8,835 nt of DNA, taken from Granulosicoccaceae bacterium (lineage in GTDB: Bacteria > Pseudomonadota > Gammaproteobacteria > Granulosicoccales > Granulosicoccaceae). Within the stretch, counting starts at the first letter, position 1, and each line of letters starts with the position of its first letter. Shown piece by piece: positions 1 to 6,816 of this stretch. The notes beneath the pieces were generated by a model. That model searched no databases and was not told the DNA's origin. It was given only the letters and a program-made list of their open reading frames with translations. The translations under genes were made by a program, and so were the position numbers. Location: NCBI GenBank assembly GCA_023301405.1, contig JALZUX010000111.1, positions 1 to 8,835 on the forward strand, given 5' to 3'.

Positions 1-539
1 TAGAGAGACAAAAAGATACAGCCACCATTGCCACAGGTATTGACCTTGAAAACCTGCGGATTATGGATCATTTCAATGAATACAATCACAGTGAAATTTT
101 CAGCCACTACCTACCAGTGCTTGCGAAAAAAAATGGCACCATGGCCAATGCTGCAAAAGCAGGGGCAAACACCCTAATGACACTGGAAGTATTTACAGCG
201 TTAATGAATGCCTGGACCGAAGATAATTCAATTCAGGCTGAAACTATCGAGAGTTGGCCGCAGTTTAAAAGTCGTATCAGCGAGGGACTACAAAAAATTG
301 CATCCGCGCACGGACCAAAAGATAATATCGCCATTTTTACATCAGGCGGCGTAATTTGCACCATATTGCAGACAATATTTGACGCAACACCACAGCTGAC
401 ATTTGAGATGAACTGGGGTATCAACAACGCCAGTATCTCAAAAATAAAACTAATGGATGAAAAAATTCACTTACGTGAGTACAACAACACCACCCACTTA
501 GCGATGCAACAAGACAACACGTTGATCACACAAATTTAA
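1..539 (+). CDS. Histidine phosphatase family protein (phosphoglycerate-mutase-like), 5' end missing
   Basis: The frame is open from the left edge (first whole codon at 3) to TAA at 537-539, giving 178 visible residues; the start and the catalytic RHG motif lie outside. The ATG at 63 is internal, because coding similarity continues upstream of it: ERQKDTA matches the family's 'L.RQ..TA' helix after the RHG motif. The following FNEYNHSEIFSHYLP matches the acidic 'E/D-Y-D' segment that holds the acid residue. Near the C terminus IFTSGGVI (codons around 333-356) takes the place of the usual 'vSHGGvi', then NNASIS and a final NNTTHL fit the C-terminal 'NaS' and 'N..HL' elements. Such enzymes use a phospho-histidine intermediate in the cytoplasm, but substrates range from sugar phosphates to proteins and none can be named. 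Ser replaces the second conserved His, a change I recall in part of this family. Family call is secure, function is not. Confidence 0.8.
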   Translation, partial: ERQKDTATIATGIDLENLRIMDHFNEYNHSEIFSHYLPVLAKKNGTMANAAKAGANTLMTLEVFTALMNAWTEDNSIQAETIESWPQFKSRISEGLQKIASAHGPKDNIAIFTSGGVICTILQTIFDATPQLTFEMNWGINNASISKIKLMDEKIHLREYNNTTHLAMQQDNTLITQI

Positions 540-839
540 CGGCATTTCAAACACCAGCACAGCAGCCCCATTTGCGTGTCAATAAAAACAAGAGTGCACT
601 TTAACAACAGTCGCCAATATTGCGCCGCGCCAACTTCATAAACGTGCTTCACTTTTTAATGCAGCACCTATAAAAACATGAATAAGCCTGGCGTCTAGAT
701 TCACCAGAAAAAAACAACCGGAGTGGCTAACATGCTATAAAGTCGCGCCAGCCAAAAATCGGCCCCTACCTTAGAACCCTTTTAACACCATTTACCTGAC
801 TCTTAAAGAGCAATGCAAGTTGGCCTCAGCAATCCAGTA
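540..839. other. Gene-free spacer between converging genes
   Basis: These 300 bases separate the phosphatase stop from the stop of the minus-strand dehydrogenase. I see no reading frame with family-like sequence on either strand and no tRNA-like fold. Short palindromes occur (AGTGCACT at 593-600, CAATATTG around 614-621), but both are small enough to be chance. An A-run near 703-709 would be a T-run for transcripts coming off the minus-strand gene, but it is not directly preceded by a convincing stem, so no terminator is called. Confidence 0.5.
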
Positions 840-1841
840 TTAAAGTTTATCTGGAAAAAGCACGATTTTTGGCGAGCGAGTAGATCCATTGTGAACATCA
901 GCAAATGCGCTGGCACCAGCCGACAACGGCCGCTCTTCGATCCAGTCAAGTTTTCCAAGCTTGCCGGTATAAATTGAATCTATCGCCGCCCGTAAATCGG
1001 CAACTGTATAACAGTAATTACCAATAAACGTTACTTCCTGCAGCGTAAGTCGACGCGTATCGAGACCATCAGCTTGATCTTGCAACCCTGCATGGCAGAT
1101 TACCCCACCCGCCCTGACCAACCTGCTACTGGCAGCACGGGTTTTCCCGCTGCCGACGGCGTCAATCACTATATCGAATGAACCGGCCTCAGGCTCATTC
1201 CCAAGCGGGTCGTACACATGACCAAAGCTATGTTTCTCTGCCGTTTCACGTCGAAGCACATTGGTATCGCCCAGAAAAACATCTTTGCAACCTTTGCTTT
1301 GCAACACTAAAGCTGCAAGAACACCAATGGCACCGGCACCTATCACCAAAGCACGCGCCTCAGAGACTGGCCGGCTCAAAACCTTTTCTGCCATCAGCAC
1401 GCAATGCAAACTTACCGCTGTTGGCTCTGTCAAACTGGCGTGAGTCACATTCATATCAACAGGCATTGCAAGGATGTTCGATTCAGGCACAACGATCTGC
1501 TGCGCAAATGCCCCAGCCAACCGCATTCCTACTAATTCCCGCTCAGCGCAAAGGTTACCTCGCCCGCTCACGCAGTCAAAACAACTCCCACAAGTGATCA
1601 AGGGATTGACGATTACACGCTCACCCGTTCGAGGCCCGTTCTGCACAACGCCAGTGGCTTCGTGCCCCAATATAAGAGGCGGCACGCGACGCGCATCAAG
1701 TCCGTGATAAGCATGCATATCTGAGCCGCACAAACCGCAGGCATCAATATTCAACAGAATTTCGTTACTACCCGGATCATCAGGCGCAGGTTCATCTCGA
1801 AACTCTACTTCCTCAGTACCAACGTAAACCAGTGCTTTCAT
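840..1841 (-). CDS. Zinc-dependent medium-chain alcohol/polyol dehydrogenase (sorbitol/threonine dehydrogenase-like)
   Basis: A complete 333-residue protein, about the usual 330-350 for the family. The N-terminal GroES-like domain carries the catalytic-zinc ligands: Cys38 in GLCGSD, His60-Glu61 in GHEATG, and Glu139 in TEPTAVS. A structural-zinc loop has four cysteines at 84, 87, 90 and 98. The Rossmann domain starts with GAGAIG (168-173), and Asp192 at the end of the second strand favours NAD(H) over NADP(H). The fold therefore predicts NAD-dependent oxidation of a secondary alcohol, polyol or amino alcohol in the cytoplasm. The substrate cannot be read from sequence: sorbitol/iditol, threonine and galactitol-phosphate dehydrogenases all share these motifs. 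The ATG at 1839-1841 is preceded by AGAGAAG, a reasonable ribosome site. It is divergent from the OmpA-like gene and seems monocistronic here. All key residues are intact. Confidence 0.9.
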   Translation of the reverse strand: MKALVYVGTEEVEFRDEPAPDDPGSNEILLNIDACGLCGSDMHAYHGLDARRVPPLILGHEATGVVQNGPRTGERVIVNPLITCGSCFDCVSGRGNLCAERELVGMRLAGAFAQQIVVPESNILAMPVDMNVTHASLTEPTAVSLHCVLMAEKVLSRPVSEARALVIGAGAIGVLAALVLQSKGCKDVFLGDTNVLRRETAEKHSFGHVYDPLGNEPEAGSFDIVIDAVGSGKTRAASSRLVRAGGVICHAGLQDQADGLDTRRLTLQEVTFIGNYCYTVADLRAAIDSIYTGKLGKLDWIEERPLSAGASAFADVHNGSTRSPKIVLFPDKL

Positions 1842-1844
1842 TAT

Positions 1845-1851
1845 CTTCTCT
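1845..1851 (-). promoter_or_regulatory. Ribosome binding site of the dehydrogenase gene
   Basis: On the minus strand AGAGAAG lies just upstream of the ATG at 1839-1841. Its GAGA core leaves about six bases to the start. This purine-rich stretch, together with the N-terminal MKALVY typical of the family, supports the chosen start. Confidence 0.5.
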
Positions 1852-1903
1852 AGTGCGGTGGTGATAGCGGCGTCAGACTTCTGAAGCCTTTAGTTTGTGA
1901 CTA

Positions 1904-1909
1904 ATTATA
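1904..1909 (-). promoter_or_regulatory. Candidate -10 element for the dehydrogenase gene
   Basis: The minus strand reads a perfect TATAAT here, about 63 bases upstream of the start codon, in the right orientation for the dehydrogenase gene. The -35 match is poor: TTGGTT at 1929-1934 leaves a 19-base spacer. Two short dyads (CTTC-T-GAAG at 1878-1886 and TTAGT-5-ACTAA at 1890-1904) sit where a regulator could act close to the transcription start. Promoter function is inferred from the -10 match alone. Confidence 0.35.
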
Positions 1910-2020
1910 AACGCGAGTCTCTACTCAAAACCAAGTTACAACAACCCTAAAATTGTAGAAACTGGCTAACTATTTGCGCATCAATTATTACAGTGTCAAT
2001 TTCAGCCGACGGAATTCAAA

Positions 2021-3076
2021 ATGCGTCTTATACCTGCAGTAATCCTATGCGCCTTACTAGGCGTCGTGTATTGGGTTGGTGCCACCTTGTTCACCGACCG
2101 TATCCAGAACGATATAACAGAGCGATCAAGCGAGGCAATAACCCCTTTCAAACCTGACGTCGACCTTCTAGTCGACGGTCGTGATGTTACGATAACCGGA
2201 CTCGTAAATACAGAAAATCAACGCGAGGAGGCCAAAGCAATGGTCGACTCCGTTTGGGGCGTACGCGCTTCACGTAATCAGTTAGCAGTCAGGGATCCCT
2301 ATTCGTTCAATGCTACTAACAAACAACCAGACGGGATGATTATGTCGGGCATCGTCGACAGTCCGGAGGCAATTGATCACATGAAAAAATCAATTATGCC
2401 AGTCACTCCAGCTGGCAACGTGGGCACAACAGCCCGCCCAATGGTCAATAGCGGGCAGAAGCTTGCGCTTGGATCTAATGCACTGCTTCAACTTAAAAAT
2501 GGTGAATTAAACATCGACGAAGATGTTTTTCTTCTTACCGGTGATGCAGATTATGCAGAAGTTAAGGACAGAATTGAATCTGAATTAAATGCCAATCAAG
2601 CTCTCATTGATCCGCTTTTACTTAGAACTGATATTAATGTTGTCAATAGTATGTCGCTGGCTTGCAGAACATCGCTTAATTCCATTGTTGATCTGGATAC
2701 CGTCCTGTTTAACGTCGATCAAGCTATCGTTGCAGACGGTTACAAGCAAACCATCAGTGCTTGGTCATCGTTGTTAGAGGTCTGCCCGGGCGTAGTTCTG
2801 TTAGAAGCGCATGCAGACCAGGATGGTAGCGAAGATTATAACCAGCAACTAAGTCATAAACGCGCCAGCGCTGTCACCCAGCTGTTCGTCAACAGGGGAA
2901 TTGCAAAGGACAGAGTGCAGGCGTTTTCATTCGGCGAAACACGTCCCGTCGCTTCAAACGAGACTACCGGCGACAAAGTCTACAACCGGCGTGTAGATCT
3001 TGAATACGTCCATACAGAAATGCTTAAACTTAATTCTATACAACCATCAATTATCAGCTCACAGAGCGCGGAGTAG
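2021..3076 (+). CDS. Inner-membrane-anchored BON/OmpA-like peptidoglycan-binding protein
   Basis: A 351-residue protein. Residues 3-23 form one hydrophobic helix after Arg2, followed by an acidic region with no lipobox or clear cleavage site, so a type II anchor with the rest in the periplasm is predicted. Residues about 46-90 look like a BON domain (VDGRDVTITGLV, then a helix and an ASRNQLAV strand). A weaker BON-like unit covers about 153-208 (NGELNIDEDVFLLTGDAD). Residues about 226-330 are an OmpA-like domain. It has Asp266 (HAD) and Arg281 (SHKRA) in the two positions, 15 residues apart, that bind diaminopimelate in OmpA of Acinetobacter, plus FGETRPV and NRRVDL. Cys215 and Cys255 flank the domain start as in mycobacterial ArfA, which has the same BON-OmpA order. 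The ATG follows a weak GACGGA site. The stop is two bases before the coiled-coil gene, so co-expression is likely. Role inferred: tethering inner membrane to peptidoglycan, not an outer-membrane porin. Confidence 0.85.
   Translation: MRLIPAVILCALLGVVYWVGATLFTDRIQNDITERSSEAITPFKPDVDLLVDGRDVTITGLVNTENQREEAKAMVDSVWGVRASRNQLAVRDPYSFNATNKQPDGMIMSGIVDSPEAIDHMKKSIMPVTPAGNVGTTARPMVNSGQKLALGSNALLQLKNGELNIDEDVFLLTGDADYAEVKDRIESELNANQALIDPLLLRTDINVVNSMSLACRTSLNSIVDLDTVLFNVDQAIVADGYKQTISAWSSLLEVCPGVVLLEAHADQDGSEDYNQQLSHKRASAVTQLFVNRGIAKDRVQAFSFGETRPVASNETTGDKVYNRRVDLEYVHTEMLKLNSIQPSIISSQSAE
3070..3073 (+). promoter_or_regulatory. Ribosome binding site of the coiled-coil gene, inside the end of the upstream gene
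   Basis: GGAG lies in the last codons of the OmpA-like gene, directly before its TAG (3074-3076), and five bases ahead of the ATG at 3079. The layout suggests translational coupling of the two genes and fixes the start of the coiled-coil protein. Confidence 0.65.
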
Positions 3077-3078
3077 TA

Positions 3079-6000
3079 ATGCTATATTTAATCACTCAGG
3101 TATTGCAAATCCTCCTGATTGCGACCTTTCTAGGTTTCTTACTGGGCTGGATTCTTCGAAAACTCAAAGCATCAAAAGTCGAAGAAGAACTCAAAACACG
3201 GTTACATCAATCAGAAGAAACCATCAAACCGATAAAGCAAGCCCTGTCTCAAGCACAGAGCGATGTTGAAGGACGGGATAACAGTATATCGAAACTGCAG
3301 ACCAAGCTCTCGGATCTGGATGGTGAGCTACCTCCAATCAAAGCCGAGTTGGAAAGACTGACCGGCAAGCTTGGCGACAGCAACTCAAGCGTTCAAGGTC
3401 TAAAAGCACAGGTCGGTGAAAAAGACGGTCTTTTGCAAAGGCTCTACAATGACTTAAACCAGGAAAAAACATCAGTACGCCAAGTAGATCAGGCGCTTGC
3501 CGATGCTCATGGTAAAAGGGCAGAACTCGAAAAAAGACTATCAGAGATGCGCGTCAGACTTGATAATAATAATCAAGCCACTGAACTCGCCAAAGCAGAC
3601 AGCACAAAGTTACAACGTGAGATTAACGCGCTTCAAATTTCGTTGAATGATACTACACACAAAAAAGATGCAGAGATCGCCGCTTTAAGTCGAAACCTTG
3701 ATCAAGAAACCAAAGATCACGGCAAAGTCGCCGCTGCGCTAGCAGAAGCAGAGGCACAACGGGCTCAGTCACTTGATAAAATTGAAGCACTCAAGCTAGA
3801 GCTTCAAGCCAAAATCACCGATCAAAAACTGGCTGAACAAAAAGCTGAAGCCTTACAACGTGAAATAGATTCGCTACAAGGCCAACTGAATCGTTTACAA
3901 CAAACTCACGACCAAAAAGTTGCCGAGCTTGAGAAAGCACTCGCCGCGCGTCAGCAAATTGTCGATGATTCAAATAAACTGCTTGCCGATAATTCTGGCA
4001 CGATTGCCAAGTCAGACGCTGAAATAGCAAGACTTCAAGATAAGCTTGCAGAAGCTACACAACAAGGTAGCAGCAGCCAGGCAGAACAGCTTGCGTTGAA
4101 AGCTGAACTTGCCAGCGTGCAAAAGGAAGCAGCTGACTTCAAAATCGAAGCTGACAAACAAACAGCAGAACTTGAAAAAGAAGCACAGGCAAATCGCCAG
4201 AAGATGTCTGACGATAGCAATAAAACATTGGCCGAAAATGCTGGAATTATGGCAAAGTCTGACGCCGAAATAGCAAGGCTAGCAGACAAACTTGCCGACG
4301 CAACAGCACAAAGCAGAGCCAGCCAGTCTGAAAAAGACACACTAAAGGCAGAGATCGCCGCACTTCAGAAAGAAACCAGTGCACTCAAAGCAGCAACTGA
4401 TAAGCAAACTGCACAACTGGAAAAAGATCTGGATCAACAAAAAGCACTAGCCACCACGCTTGAGAAAGATCTGGCGGAAAGTGAAAAGCAGCAAGCCTCT
4501 TTTGCTGCCGAACGGGACAATGCTAAAGCACAACTAGTTGCCAGCCAAGATTCAGCCGGAAAATCAGAAAAAGATCAGTCACAGCTTGAAAGCAAGATCG
4601 CTCTGCTGGAAGCTAAGATCAAAGCACAGGATAAAGAATCACAAGGTCGCGTTAAAGATCTTGAAAAACAACTGGAAACTTCTAATAAAAATCGCGAATC
4701 CAGTGAACAGCGTCAACAAGGGTTGGAAGAAAAAATCCACGGTTTGAAAGACGAGCTCCACGGTAAAATCACTGATGCAAAACTCGCCGCTACACAACGC
4801 GATGGCCTGAAGAAAGACATCTCAGATCTTGAAGCGGAAGTTACCGCGCTCAATAATGAAGCCAAGACACTACAGAACGCTTTGGCACAATCAAAAGACG
4901 AGCATCAAAAGAAAGTTGCTGAGCTAAAATCTACACTAGCCGACAAGGAGGCCCGCGCAGCAGATGGCGGCCTTGCGATTAAGAGACTTGCCGACTTAAA
5001 GCAAGAGCAAAAAGAAAACGAAAAATCCCAGCTGTTTGCCATGAAAGAAGCTGAGAAAAAAATCACCGATCAAAACCGTACTCTGGACAAGCAGGGTAAC
5101 GAAATTGATGCTCTAAAAGGCGACTCCAAGCGGTTAGCTGACGAGAAAAACAACATTGCTCAACAAAAGAAGGCAATGGAAACCAAAGTAGATGCTCTCG
5201 CCGCTCAGATTCAAAAGCACGCTGCAACAGAAGCTGAAGCGAAGCAAAAAGCTGCCGCCCTTGCCGCTGCAGAGAAAAAGACCGGGGAGCTTGAGAAACA
5301 AAACAGCGCGCTTAGTAAGGAATTACAAGCCCTTAAAGACAGCTCTAATGATCTGAACACAACCGCAAAAGTAACGTCTGCAGAGAAAGCAACACTAGGT
5401 AGAGAGCTTGAAGCACTTAAAGACAAACTAAAAGCGGAAATAGATGATGCTAAAAGTGCGAGTGACAAGCTCAGAGCTGAGAACGCAACACTGGCTGGCA
5501 AGCTTGAAGCTGAACAAAATAAAATTGACGCTCTTAAGCAACAACAACAAGCACAGGCAATAGAGCTCCAGTCGGCGAAAGACAATCAAGCCAAGGCACA
5601 GTCCAATAATTCCGGTGAGTTGAAAAACGCGAAGTCAGAACTAACCGCTGCAGAAAAACGAGCGGCCAAACTGGAAGATGAGAAAAAATCACTTGAACGT
5701 GAGCTTGAGAAGCTAAGAGACCAGGCAAATGATCTTAAAACCTCTGCCAAAATTGACTCAACCGACAAAACCGCTCTCGAGAGAGAACTGCAAGCGCTGA
5801 AGACTGATTCTAATAAATCAGATGAATCTAACGAGAAGCAATCGGCCGCCCTTAAAGAAGAGCTGGAAGCGCTAAAGAAAGTCGCCGCCCGCACTGAAAA
5901 AAATGCCAAGAAGTACCGTGACTCCCTGGCAACACTTAAGGCCAAAAAGGATTCGACCACCCGTGCTGATAGCAACCGTATTGCCGAGTTAGACAAGCTG

Positions 6001-6765
6001 CTTGCTAGTGAAAGCGCTGACAAAAAGCGCCTTGAAGCGGAATTCAAAGCGACTGAGAAAGAGCTATCAGCAGCACTTGCAAACATCAAAGAACTGCAGG
6101 CCGATGGTAAGCACGTAAACGCCAACGCTGCAAAACTGGAAAAAGAATCTGACAAACTTGATCAAGCTTACAAAGCGTTGAAAAAGGATCTGGAAAACTC
6201 CGCAGATGCAGCTCAGCAATACCGTGACGAAGCAAAAAACAGCGATAGAGAAAACCAGGAGCTGAAAAACAAACTCAAGGATCGTGAAAAGGAACTTAGC
6301 GTGCTTACCGGCAAGCTACCTATCCTTGAATCTGAGCTACGAGGCAAAGAGAAAAACGAATCACGCCTCGAAAACGAGATAGCGACGCACAAAGATAAGC
6401 TGACTTCTATCAATGACAAAATCGGTGGACTGCAGTCAGACCTTGCTTCACGCGATGCAGCTAACGCTAAACTGCAAGGGGATACCGCCGCGCTGCAAAA
6501 TCAGCTCGCCGATTATCAGACTCAGGAAAACGACTTGCTGGAACGCATCAGGCTAATGGAACTGCAACTGGTTACCGCACGCCAAGATGCCAGTAAGAAT
6601 CTGATGGCTCGTATCCTTGAACTAGAAGCGATGTTGACGGCTGAACGTCGCAAGGTAGAAGAGTTTCATATTATACCGGGTGTGTCAGAAGTATCCGGAG
6701 GCTCTACCAAAATAAAAACGGTTGCAGCAAACTCTGACATCAAAAAGAACAAAAAAACCGGCTAA
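3079..6765 (+). CDS. Giant membrane-anchored coiled-coil protein, function unknown
   Basis: A 1228-residue protein I cannot assign to a characterised family. Residues about 3-25 form one hydrophobic helix ending in LGWILRKLKASK. The N terminus before the helix is uncharged and the residues after it are strongly basic, so by the positive-inside rule the body should lie in the cytoplasm. From about residue 30 to 1195 the sequence is Lys/Glu/Ala/Gln/Leu-rich with heptad-like spacing. I see only five prolines (at KPI, LPPI, KLPI and IIPG), no cysteine, and one Trp (in the anchor). This is the signature of a very long, nearly unbroken coiled coil. Internal repeats are present, including a tandem 82-residue unit. 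The end is a short non-helical basic tail (about 1197-1228, HIIPGVSEVSGG to KKNKKTG). No catalytic motif or ATPase head is visible, so it is not an SMC protein. It is the second gene of a unit with the OmpA-like gene and is closed by a strong terminator. A structural or scaffolding role is inferred. Confidence 0.85.
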   Translation: MLYLITQVLQILLIATFLGFLLGWILRKLKASKVEEELKTRLHQSEETIKPIKQALSQAQSDVEGRDNSISKLQTKLSDLDGELPPIKAELERLTGKLGDSNSSVQGLKAQVGEKDGLLQRLYNDLNQEKTSVRQVDQALADAHGKRAELEKRLSEMRVRLDNNNQATELAKADSTKLQREINALQISLNDTTHKKDAEIAALSRNLDQETKDHGKVAAALAEAEAQRAQSLDKIEALKLELQAKITDQKLAEQKAEALQREIDSLQGQLNRLQQTHDQKVAELEKALAARQQIVDDSNKLLADNSGTIAKSDAEIARLQDKLAEATQQGSSSQAEQLALKAELASVQKEAADFKIEADKQTAELEKEAQANRQKMSDDSNKTLAENAGIMAKSDAEIARLADKLADATAQSRASQSEKDTLKAEIAALQKETSALKAATDKQTAQLEKDLDQQKALATTLEKDLAESEKQQASFAAERDNAKAQLVASQDSAGKSEKDQSQLESKIALLEAKIKAQDKESQGRVKDLEKQLETSNKNRESSEQRQQGLEEKIHGLKDELHGKITDAKLAATQRDGLKKDISDLEAEVTALNNEAKTLQNALAQSKDEHQKKVAELKSTLADKEARAADGGLAIKRLADLKQEQKENEKSQLFAMKEAEKKITDQNRTLDKQGNEIDALKGDSKRLADEKNNIAQQKKAMETKVDALAAQIQKHAATEAEAKQKAAALAAAEKKTGELEKQNSALSKELQALKDSSNDLNTTAKVTSAEKATLGRELEALKDKLKAEIDDAKSASDKLRAENATLAGKLEAEQNKIDALKQQQQAQAIELQSAKDNQAKAQSNNSGELKNAKSELTAAEKRAAKLEDEKKSLERELEKLRDQANDLKTSAKIDSTDKTALERELQALKTDSNKSDESNEKQSAALKEELEALKKVAARTEKNAKKYRDSLATLKAKKDSTTRADSNRIAELDKLLASESADKKRLEAEFKATEKELSAALANIKELQADGKHVNANAAKLEKESDKLDQAYKALKKDLENSADAAQQYRDEAKNSDRENQELKNKLKDREKELSVLTGKLPILESELRGKEKNESRLENEIATHKDKLTSINDKIGGLQSDLASRDAANAKLQGDTAALQNQLADYQTQENDLLERIRLMELQLVTARQDASKNLMARILELEAMLTAERRKVEEFHIIPGVSEVSGGSTKIKTVAANSDIKKNKKTG
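3790..4800 (+). repeat. Dispersed repeat pair in the coiled-coil gene (KITD..LA motif)
   Basis: LKLELQAKITDQKLA (residues 238-252, from base 3790) recurs as LKDELHGKITDAKLA (556-570, from base 4744). Both are followed by a related helix and, further on, by a KVAEL segment. The span covers both copies. This suggests that a larger block, not just the tandem unit, was duplicated during growth of the rod. Confidence 0.55.
3964..4425 (+). repeat. Tandem 82-residue repeat inside the coiled-coil gene
   Basis: Two units start at the motif DDSNK (codons at 3964 and 4210, spaced 246 bases). Residues 296-367 and 378-449 align without a gap over 72 positions, and I count 46 identities. Shared blocks include AKSDAEIARL, DKLA, LKAE and DKQTA. 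The preceding ELEK segment also recurs (283-286 and 364-367), with a one-residue length difference in the linker. The nucleotide copies have diverged, so the duplication is old. Confidence 0.8.
5347..5805 (+). repeat. Dispersed repeat pair in the coiled-coil gene (NDL.T.AK motif)
   Basis: NDLNTTAKVTSAEKATLGRE (from residue 757, base 5347) recurs as NDLKTSAKIDSTDKTALERE (from residue 884, base 5728), each followed by LEALK or LQALK. The copies are 127 residues apart and both follow a similar LEKQ/LERE helix. The span covers both copies. Confidence 0.6.
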
Positions 6766-6787
6766 ACCAACCGGCACCTTGCTCTGG

Positions 6788-6816
6788 AAAAAGCCGCTCA
6801 TCGAGCGGCTTTTTTT
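6788..6816. terminator. Strong hairpin terminator, likely bidirectional
   Basis: A perfect GC-rich stem GCCGCTC/GAGCGGC (6793-6799 and 6803-6809) has a three-base ATC loop. It is flanked by five A's on the left (6788-6792) and seven T's on the right (6810-6816), so it serves both strands. It lies 22 bases after the coiled-coil stop. For the converging kinase-PduL gene, the stop codon (6815-6817) lies inside the T-run, so that gene ends within its own terminator. Intrinsic, rho-independent termination is a confident reading of the structure. Confidence 0.92.

Noticed and set aside
700..760. Possible terminator for the dehydrogenase gene (A-run at 703-709 with GGCT/AGCC arms nearby)
   Set aside because: The arms are only about four bases with a large loop, and the run is separated from them, so it does not form a convincing intrinsic terminator.
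1178..1597. 139-codon plus-strand frame
   Set aside because: It is antisense to the Rossmann and zinc-binding regions of the dehydrogenase, whose motifs are clearly on the minus strand.
4035..4340. 101-codon minus-strand frame
   Set aside because: It is another low-complexity Ser/Ala mirror of the coiled-coil repeats, with no independent coding evidence.
5211..6155. Long open frames on the minus strand (5211-5585 and 5586-6155)
   Set aside because: They lie wholly antisense to the coiled-coil gene and encode Ser/Ala/Leu/Phe-rich sequence, the expected mirror of Lys/Glu/Ala codons. No family motif or ribosome site was seen.
3079..6765. SMC/Rad50-type ATPase reading of the long coiled-coil protein
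   Set aside because: There is no Walker A or ABC signature at either end, no hinge, and the N terminus is a membrane helix.
6750..6780. Second hairpin from repeated CCGG around the coiled-coil stop
   Set aside because: CCGG is a self-complementary four-base word and the pairing does not extend; the GCCGCTC stem downstream explains termination.
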